Under the pieces are notes generated by a model. That model made no database searches. It had not been told where the DNA came from and saw only the letters and a program-made list of their open reading frames with translations. Below are positions 56,290 through 64,000 of a DNA stretch of 64,000 nucleotides, piece by piece. A program made the translations under genes and the position numbers. How positions within the stretch are numbered: position 1 is the stretch's first letter; each line of letters opens with the position of its first letter. Source of the DNA: Chlorokybus atmophyticus (lineage: Eukaryota > Streptophyta > Chlorokybophyceae > Chlorokybales > Chlorokybaceae); the NCBI GenBank assembly GCA_009103225.1, contig RHPI01003516.1, forward strand, positions 150,458 through 214,457, read 5' to 3'.

Positions 56290-56950
56290 TCATGCTGTTG
56301 GCCTTCCGCTGCAACACCAGATCCGCATGCAGCTGACAGCATCCCTGAAAATTGTACCATGCTCTGTGTTGCAATTGCTTTGCGAGTGTAGCCTGTCTCA
56401 GCAATGTACTCAATTTGCTTGCTCGCATGGATGCAGCATGCTTAGGAAGCCACCCAACCATCATTTTCTTGACAGGGCAGCACGGAGAGAGCCGCAGTGA
56501 TATACGACGCAATAATACATCATTTGCAGCATCCACCATTGATTGCAACAGCGCGTCTCGGCGCTGTCTCGTCCGCTCGAAACGCTTGTTATTTATTTTA
56601 TTTCTTCCCTGGGCACACTGCCTGCACCAAGAGGACAGGCTAGTGCGCATAGCCTCGCCTAGCAGTGACTATAGTCAGCTAATGATGCATGGCTTGTCAC
56701 ATAGCCTTACCCAACTAGGGATAGCTGTGCGGCAAACGGTTGGTTGGTTGCCTATGACAGGGGGCGATGTGGTTGCACATGCCCGATTACATGGGTAGAG
56801 ACTTGCCATCATGTGTAGTGTACGACTGTAGAGTACAAGTGTAGAGTACAAGTGTTGCTAGACAATAATACACACGTCATTTGGATGGCAGTTTGTATGC
56901 TTTCATATGAAGAGGATGGGACATCCTGGTCCACCCTGCTTCGGGTGTAA
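56290..56950 (+). pseudogene. Internally deleted paralogue of the 52.3-53.3 kb locus
   Basis: 56290-56400 resembles 52250-52380. 56485-56570 (GGAGAGCCGCAGTGAT … TTGCAGCATCCA … TCTCGGCGCTGT) resembles 52495-52570 around the ATG. 56665-56770 (GACTATAGTCAGC … CCCAACTA-GGATAGCTGTGCGGCAAA) resembles 53177-53275 at the gene's 3' end. About 600 bp of middle coding sequence is missing and the ATG is lost. It stops next to the TNL gene's stop codon. Confidence 0.65.
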
Positions 56951-56955
56951 GTGAG

Positions 56956-59900
56956 TCAACCGAAATTGTACATGTATAAATCAGAAGCCAGCTGGCGCCC
57001 TACCCGTGCAGTCAAAACTTTGTCAGGAAGGCAGGACGACGCCAAGTTGTCGCACCCAAGTAGGTCCAACTGTTGCAGAGCAGCGAGGTTGCCGAAGGAC
57101 TCCGGCAGCGACGCCAAGCTGTAGCACCCAAATAGGTCCAACTGTTGCAGAGCAGCGAGGTTGCCGAAGGACTCCGGCAGCGACGCCAAGCTGTAGCACC
57201 CAAATAGGTTCAATTTTTGCAGAGCAGCGAGGTTGCCGAAGGACTCCGGCAGCGACGCCAAGCTGTAGCACCCAAATAGGTCCAACTGTTGCAGAGCAGC
57301 GAGGTTGCCGAAGGACTCCGGCAGCGACGCCAAGCTGTAGCACCCAAATAGGTCCAACTGTTGCAGAGCAGCGAGGTTGCCGAAGGACTCCGGCAGCGAT
57401 GCCAAGTGGTCGCACTCGGATAGGTGCAGAATATGCAGAGCAGCCAGGTTGCCGAAGGACTCCGGCAACGCCAAGCCTTTGCACCCGAATAGGTCCAGAG
57501 TGAAGGACTTTGGCAGCGATGCCAAGCTGCACCTGGTTAAGAGCAGATTTTGCAGAGCAGCGAGGTTGCCGAAGGACTCCGGCAACGATGTCAAGTTGTC
57601 GCACCCGGTTAGGTCCAGAATATGCAGAGCAGCCAGGTTGCCGAAGGACTCCGGCAACGCCGCCAAGCTTTTGCACCCGATTAGGCCCAGAATATGCAGA
57701 GCAGCCAGGTTGCCGAAGGACTCCGGCAGCAACGCCAAATTGTCACACTCGGTTAGGTCCAGCTCTTGCAGCTTAGCGAGGTTGCTGAAGGACTTTGGCA
57801 GCGATGCCAAGCTGCACCAGATTAGGACCAGATGTTGCAGAGCAGCGAGGTTGCCGAAGGACTCCGGCAGCGACGCCAAGTTGTCGCACCCGGTTAGGTC
57901 CAACTTTTGCAGAGCAGCGAGGTTGCCGAAGGACTCCGGCAGCGACGCCAAGTTGTCGCAACACCCCGAGTCCAACCTTTGCAGAGCAGCGAGGTTGCCG
58001 AAGGACTCCGGCAGCGACGCCAAGCTGCAGCAACTCAAGTCCAACCCTTGCAGAGCAGCGAGTTTGCCGAAGGACTCCGGCAACGTCGCCAAGCTTCTGC
58101 ACCCACTCAGGTTCAGCGCTTGCAGCTCAGCGAGTTTGCTGACAGACTCGGGGAGCATGCTCAAACGCCATGCAGTGAGATGCAGAGCCTGTAGCCTAGT
58201 AAGCTCGCCAAGCGCAGGCACCTCCTTAAGATCTAGACGGTTCTGTCTGTAATTGCCAGTGGGGTAGACCCGCAGCTCCAGGACTTGCAGCTCCTTGAGG
58301 TTTCCTAAGAACTCAGTCCGCAGCCTTTTGACATTGAATCTGGTGATGTTTACATGTACGATGAGGACGACCAATGTTGTGTGTGCAGCGGCATTGCATA
58401 AGAAATTGTTCAAGGCTGAACAGCTCGCACTTTTCCACTCCAGATATACAAGGTCTTTTAAAACCCACTTGGTCACGAAAAATGCTTTTCTGATTGTTTG
58501 CACGAAAGAGTCGCACGCAGTGGTTGCACGCAAGAGTCGCACGCAGCAGCCTTCTTTCTTCCTTGTTTCTCTTTGTTGTTGGCACGCAAGAGCGTGAGTG
58601 TAAACTTCGCCATCCCAATCAATCTTGCCAAGGTCCAGCATGCGGAGGCGAGGCATGAAGGCCATGCCTCGTAATGGTGGGCAGTTGACACCAGTCCAGG
58701 ACATAGTCTCGGCGTTGTCAAAGCCCTGCATGCAACAACAACAACCCAATGATCAGCAAAACCCACGTGTTCACTCCACCAGCATGTTGTAACATACTCC
58801 TAGGACACCGTGGATTGCAAGTTCTTATTGGATGCATGCATGCAGCAATCCTTGACAGGCCAGTAGAAAGGGACATGAGGTGAAGGAACCAAGATGGAAC
58901 GTGGGCATTGCAAGCACCTTCATGGATATGGCGCTCAATGCCTTTGGCGACCAGATGTGCCTGGGCGGGTTGGCACAGTTGGCAATCATTCGTCCCATGT
59001 CGCGAAGTTGGTCATGCACCGAAAGTATTGTAATTTTGCCACGACGCAGAGCTATATAACTCACATCCAAGCCCTGCCATTGGTGATCTTTGGACAAATC
59101 ATCCAGGGCTCCACTTAAGCGAACGAGGGACCACTCCACCAGGCAATTCAGCGCATCTGACCCGCCCCACGCTGGAAGCAGCTTGTCCTTGCTCTTCCCC
59201 AACGCAAAGCAGCAGATATCCAAAAACACTTGCTGCGTCTCGGGTTGTAGGTAGTCGTAGCTGAGCTTGAGCTTGTCCCAGAGCTTGTTGTCAGCTGTAC
59301 CTGCCACTGCGGTTGCCTGCTGCAGTCGCCACAATGCGTCTTTCCAAGCCTGTACATCACCCTTTCTGCGCGTGTGGAGAAAGGAGCCCACGACCTCCAG
59401 TGCAAGCGGCAGGCCCTCACACGCCTCGATGATATCTTCAACAATGGTCTTCAGATCTGCAGGCACTACTTCCGATCTGAAGGCATGTTGACAGAACAGT
59501 TCTCTAGGGTACTGACCATCGAGTGGACCAACATCCTCCACCAACGTATGCTTCTCATGCCCCTTGATTAAGTTGCAACTACGAGAGGTCACCAGCACAC
59601 GACTGCCGGTACCAAGCAGAGGGCTGGCGTCCTCCAAACCGAAAGGACCAAGCAGGGCTGCTTCTTGATCGTTGCTCCAGATGTCATCAACAACGAGCAG
59701 CACCTTCTGCCCCTGCAAGCGTGCCTTGAGAGTTGCCTTTCCTTCAGCAATGGAGTTGAACTTATATGTAGAGTTGGGATCACTCCCAAGCTGTTCAAGC
59801 ATCTGCTGTTGCAGCTGTACCAGCCTCCCATTGTTTTGGCATGGTTCGTTTCCGACCTCTAGAAAGCAGCAGCTGCCAGCAAATTCGCTGCGCAGCTTGT

Positions 59901-60945
59901 TGTAGATTGCCATTGCCAGCGTAGTCTTCCCAATGCCACCCATGCCCCATAGCCCTAGTAAGACGACCTTGCTTCCTCTGGTAGCAGCACTCAACTTCTC
60001 GAGTACAGCTTTAACGCGGCGATCGATGTCCACCGGGTTTGCGGCAACATCCAAAGGTGGGCGGTCCAACGTTTCCAGCACGTCGTCCACCACTTTCTTG
60101 GCTAAACAAACCGGGTCACTGACAAACAATAGCAACCATCAGGAAACCACACATGACAACCTTAGTGGAGATGTTTCCCAGTGACACCTTACCCATTCTC
60201 AAGCCTCAGGCCCGTTTTTCCAAATGCTTTTGCGAGCGCATCACGGTATGCAGACTCATTCTGGATATATCGCTGCTGGCCACTCAGGCATGCGCTGAAA
60301 GCACAAAACGTGTTTGTAACCAGGAACGCAGCTGCCTGACTGACAAGTGACAGAGTGTAGGAAAGAATGCTCACCTGCGTATACTTTGCTGAATTGTGAC
60401 TTGTAGGCTGTCAAAGTCGTCATCGAAGAAGATGGGCTTGACGATGTTGGTTGGATTCTCCATCATGATGCGCAGCTCTTCCAGGCAGTACCAGGAGTCC
60501 CCGTAGTTACGTGACAGAACAGGCATTCTGATGCAAGCGGACTGTACATTTTGGGTGATCACAGTCCAGGCTTCGTCCCCGGGCTGCAAGCTGAGCTCAT
60601 CCACAAAGCAGGTCAAGTTCACTTGCTTCAGAAGGTGACTTAGAAAGTAAACGAAGTTCTTCTTGACGTCCCCTCTATGGCTCAAGAAAATGTCACTGCC
60701 AGGGCGAGGGATGGTCTTCGACGGAGTCCATTTGCCTGTGATGTCAACGTGTAAGTTGGTTGTCAGTGGACTCAAGGTGACTGTAGACAATGGCACTTGA
60801 TGAATTGAAATCTGCAACCTTCTTGCACATCAAGCTGCAAAGAGTAGCGCGAAACACATGCGCAGCATATGCAGCACCACAATCAGAAAGGCGCATCTGT
60901 GTTGTTCACCAGCTTACCGTCCTGATTTGCATTTGGAGCAGACAT
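56956..60945 (-). CDS. TIR-NB-ARC-LRR (TNL) immune receptor
   Basis: Five exons join in phase: 60945-60918 (MSAPNANQD), 60735-60375, 60294-60193, 60118-58918 and 58725-56956, about 1,150 aa, ending TGA 56956-56958. TIR: SDIFLSHRGDVKKNFVYFLS, CFVDELSLQPGD, VLSRNYGDSWYCLEEL; the loop after SRNYGDSWYC keeps the usual catalytic-region spacing. NB-ARC: GMGGIGKTTLAMAIYNKL (P-loop), VLLVVDDIW (kinase 2), GSRVLVTSR, CEGLPLALEVVGSFL (GLPL), RDMGRMIA. LRR: sixteen LPxSF-type units such as LPESFGNLAALQ with L-D-L-GC. Plant TNLs are cytosolic NLRs whose TIR cleaves NAD+ after activation. One LRR is shortened (LPKSFTLDLFGC). An extra tract after LGKIDWDGE (about 58600-58480) could be an unspliced intron. 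Intact as read. Confidence 0.88.
57040..58190 (-). repeat. 72-bp LRR-coding tandem repeat within the TNL gene
   Basis: Units begin with CCGAAGGACTCCGGCAGCGA on the + strand about every 72 bp. The five units nearest the gene's 3' end (57080-57400) are almost identical, whereas units toward 58100 are more diverged, showing recent 3'-end expansion or gene conversion. Confidence 0.9.
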
Positions 60946-63900
60946 TGAGACAACCAAGCAAGCTCCCCGGTGTTAGCCTGCAGCAACAAGTGTTACTTGA
61001 GCTCACAATGCCTGTGCGCAACCATGACACACGCACGCAACCACATGTATAGGCTGCTGATACTCAAGTATATAGCTGCACTAGCAGCACGGTGCTTGCC
61101 AGCGGAATGCAATGGAGGGCATGGACTGCACACTGATGACAGGCAGCGTGTGCTTGTGCTACCTGCGCATGCAGTCTCTGGCCGCAACAATTCCGTGCGC
61201 AACTCTAACGACAATGCACCAAGCAAGCCCTAAAGTGAGTGTACCAAGAACCGTACATGGCTGCAGGCGAGTTCGACTCTACGCGCAATGTATCGTGAAC
61301 GGCCACTTGTAATAACTCACTACCTATGAGGCTGCGGCCTAGCACAATGATAAACTGAACGTTTGCCGACCAGTGGAGTGGTTTTCGCTGACGGATGCGC
61401 TTGGACAATATGTAACGAAGTTAATTTCCTGCCATGGCGCTGCCGTCCAACGCCAGCACCGCCAGCTTGCAAGTGGCATGCATGTCTGTCAAGCATTGCA
61501 TGGCCTATCTGCGTTTGGCTAGCTAGCTGGCATGCTGCTCTGGCATGTTTGCTCGCGACAACCAGCGGCGAGCAAACATGCCGCACACGACCAGAAACGG
61601 CAACGCACCTTCGCCCGGTGCGGTCCAAGTCAGGCTTCAGCTGCGCTTTGCGTCCTGTCGGCCAACGTGCTTGTCCGCCTCCAGCTCAAGTGTCTGGGGC
61701 GTCGTCGTCGCCCCTCCGCCCCGCCTTCCGCCGCTGCTCAGCGCTTGCTCTGGTCCATGCCCATGCCGCCCGCTGCGTCCTCTCAAGGCTGACGCGGAGC
61801 CAGGTACCGTGACAAAGTGCCGCGGGAGAGCAACTCCAGATCAATGAACAAGTTGAGCGGGTTCGAACCTGTCGCGCATCATCAATGTCATGACTTTGTC
61901 CTTGAATCAGGCGCCAAATAGCCTACCGCTGACCCTGACCGGTAACAGTGCTACCGGTAGGCCTATACAACGATGTCATGAAAACCGCGTCGTATACCGG
62001 TAGCTGGTCTTGTAGTATGGTAGGTCTCCCGAACCCTTTGATACCGGCATCAATTCCCGGATTAATGTCATGTGCATGATGTGCTTTTAAGTCATGTCAT
62101 GCTTGTACATGCATCAAGCAAGCTCACGCCTACTGCGGCAGCCACGGGCTCCACCCTGGGCCGGAGGATTCTGGCGCACATCTTCAATTCACATGCTCAT
62201 GCTATAATAGCAAGCATGGCTGGCAAAGCTCCGGGAGGATGGTGAGAAGCGCAGCGCAGCTGGTGTCAGCTTCGTCCGTCAGCGCCATGCTGGGCGGCGC
62301 TGGTTAGCAAACGCCAACGGCGCAGCTGAAAGCTATCACGCCGGCCTTCTAACGTAAATGGCTACAGCTGAAAGCAAGGCTTCGGCCTTCCGCAGGTGCT
62401 ATGCAGTTAGACTATATTTGCAATGCCTCGCCAAGGCTGCCCTCCACAAAGCTTGTCTAGCTGAACCTGAAACTTCACAGCCCGTGAATCAGCATGTGTA
62501 CCGCATAAGTACCACACGCTGTACACGGACGTATGCATGCACACACACATGCACACATCTTCACGTTCAACTCTTTGGACATGTGTGCTTCTTGCAGCCA
62601 TCAGTATGTCAGCTATTTGTGCGCAGCACTGTAACTTATTGCAAGCCTGCTGTGGTATTTGAGTATGTGCAGTTGCTCTGTTGTCAACGTTATCAGCGCC
62701 TTATAGCGGGCGGTAACAGTAATAGCTTGGTGCAGTCGCAGCGCTAGAAACTGTTGTGCACGTTGTAAACTGATGAACAGAAGATTCAGATAAAAAAAAA
62801 CAGTCCGCTTCTGTTACAGTAAACTCAGCTAACAATGCTTGACCCCCCCCCCCCCCCTCTCGGGGGCGGAACTGAAATTCTGACAGGAAATGGGCGCACT
62901 GCACCCATTGTAAGGCTGGCCACCGCGCTTGGCTTAGCAGTAGAAGCAGAAGCTCTTGCTTGAGATGGGCGAACTGCTAATTTAGGCTGCCTGCAGTGCT
63001 AACTGCAGCTGCATCCATTGTCACTGGCGCCGGCTACTGGAACCATACATATCTCAACCGTGGTAGTGCTGGATATTATCTGAACTCGGCGGCTCCTACT
63101 CCACCAAATGCTGCTATTGCGCAAGCCTAGAGTTGACCAGCTTAGGCTTGAAGAGTATTGAACACCGCGGCCGAATCTGCCTCAGTAACCTCGTGGTTGG
63201 CGTGGGCGGCCGCAGCAGTGGCAGGACGTGGAGCGGCTGTTGTTGTGGAGGTGCCGCTAGCTGTGCTGGACATTGTTGAAACAGGTGGTAGTGTTTTGCA
63301 AACTGACTGTGGGCGGCGTCGCCCTCAAGCTGTTCCCATTTTGGCACAGCCTAGCAGGTATGTGGCAGGCGTGAGGTTGACAGCACCGAACCATGCAATC
63401 CATGTACAAGTGACGTAGCATTATCAACACTGCATTGTGTTTTTCAACCGACGTTACACATTGCTTTGTGCACACTCTCCACGGCCAAGTGTCAGCACGT
63501 GCAGGACAGAGTGGGTTTTACTGTGATAACTCTTCCTCTGCATTTGACGTGCCCACTCTTTCAACACACTACACACGAGTCGTCTCTCCCGCTCTCTCTT
63601 CCCCCACTCTCTCTCCCCGATGCCCCGAACACCCCACTCACAATCCGTGTTCTCACCCTCCTTCTATCACCAACTCCACACCCTCCCTCTCCACAGAAGC
63701 TTATAAGCAGCCACCGCCTCGCCCCTGTCCCCGCCAATGTACACGCGCGCAAGGCCAATGTCCGGCGGCGATCACGCGCGTTAGAGAGGGTGAGAGCGGT
63801 GCGGTGAAGGGTATGAGGAGAAGGTCGGGAGAGATGAGTCAGAGAGGAGTAGATCTCCTCCTCGGCCTGCGCACCGCCGAGGCGGGTGTGGTCGTGTTGG

Positions 63901-64000
63901 GTGGGTGGTGTTGGCGAGAGGGCGACAAGAGCCAGGGATTTGTCACGCTCCCATGTCGCGCTCTGCGGTCCAAGGAGGAGTGGGTGTGTCACACGCGCGC
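60946..64000. other. No recognisable gene; homopolymer and CT-rich tracts
   Basis: Presumed upstream region of the TNL gene followed by DNA without a convincing coding signal. 62845-62860 is a C run followed by CTCTCGGGGGC; 63580-63720 is a CT-rich strand (TCTCTCTTCCCCCACTCTCT). TACCGGTA palindromes occur at about 61955-62000. Long open frames at 61363-61812 and 63561-63992 lack family resemblance. Confidence 0.5.

Noticed and set aside
57006-58252. Plus-strand frames of 291 and 165 codons antisense to the TNL LRR region
   Set aside because: Mirror of the 72-bp LRR repeat; the minus-strand frame has clear LRR consensus and correct exon phase.
61363-61847. 149-codon frame and overlapping frames downstream of the TNL promoter region
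   Set aside because: No family resemblance, Cys/Pro/Arg-rich composition typical of chance frames, and no splice or start context.

Overview
ORGANISM. The window is eukaryotic nuclear DNA: genes are split by GT-AG introns and retrotransposons are abundant. Plant-type families (TIR-NB-ARC-LRR receptor, IBM1/KDM3-type JmjC protein, TNP2/DUF4218 transposase) point to a green lineage. Many otherwise intact coding frames run through TAA and TAG at positions that suit glutamine, while the clean gene ends that I can place are TGA. This fits the UAA/UAG=Gln nuclear code known from ulvophycean green algae (Dasycladales, Cladophorales, Trentepohliales). I infer such an alga; the species is not identifiable from sequence alone.

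LAYOUT. (1) 358-2858 (+): a broken KDM3-type histone demethylase gene with two mutually inverted CCCTAT/GGGATA intron arrays. (2) 3078-3757 and 45875-48060 (+): two halves of an old Ty3/gypsy copy (Gypsy-C), split by a very large CACTA-like DNA transposon (3758-45874) with imperfect terminal inverted repeats and subterminal TTATTCAC-type repeats. (3) Inside the DNA transposon: a TNP1/TNPA-like accessory gene (4545-7093, -); tandem-repeat deserts (7.1-12.7 kb); an OTU-protease/CCCH-zinc-finger gene (12741-15318, +); a C5 cytosine methyltransferase gene with a Tudor-like segment (37796 to 15551, -); and a TNP2-type transposase fused to a PHD finger and a Ulp1-type SUMO protease (38085-45256, +). 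(4) The methyltransferase gene is split by a nest of retrotransposons, 15794-36424. Chromodomain Gypsy-B (-) sits in the methyltransferase exon with a GGGGG target duplication. Gypsy-A (+, from 16909) sits in Gypsy-B and carries its own, unrelated C5 methyltransferase between protease and reverse transcriptase. Copia-D (-, 25003-30116) sits in Gypsy-A with a TGCTG target duplication. (5) 47.8-56.9 kb: an assembly gap, weakly TIR-like fragments, an intact 242-aa membrane protein gene and its decayed paralogue. (6) 56956-60945 (-): an apparently complete five-exon TIR-NB-ARC-LRR immune receptor with near-identical LRR units. (7) 60.9-64 kb: no recognisable gene.

HOW THE PARTS RELATE. The ancestral DNA transposon (about 21.5 kb without the retrotransposon nest) looks like a self-mobilising element that carries chromatin and SUMO/ubiquitin modifiers: a DNA methylation writer, a PHD reader, a Ulp1 deSUMOylase and an OTU peptidase. 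Gypsy-A independently carries a second type of DNA methyltransferase, and its degenerate relative Gypsy-C ends in a PHD finger. The theme of mobile elements equipped to write or read host chromatin is my inference from domain content. The domain calls rest on motifs visible in the sequence; no database search was run.
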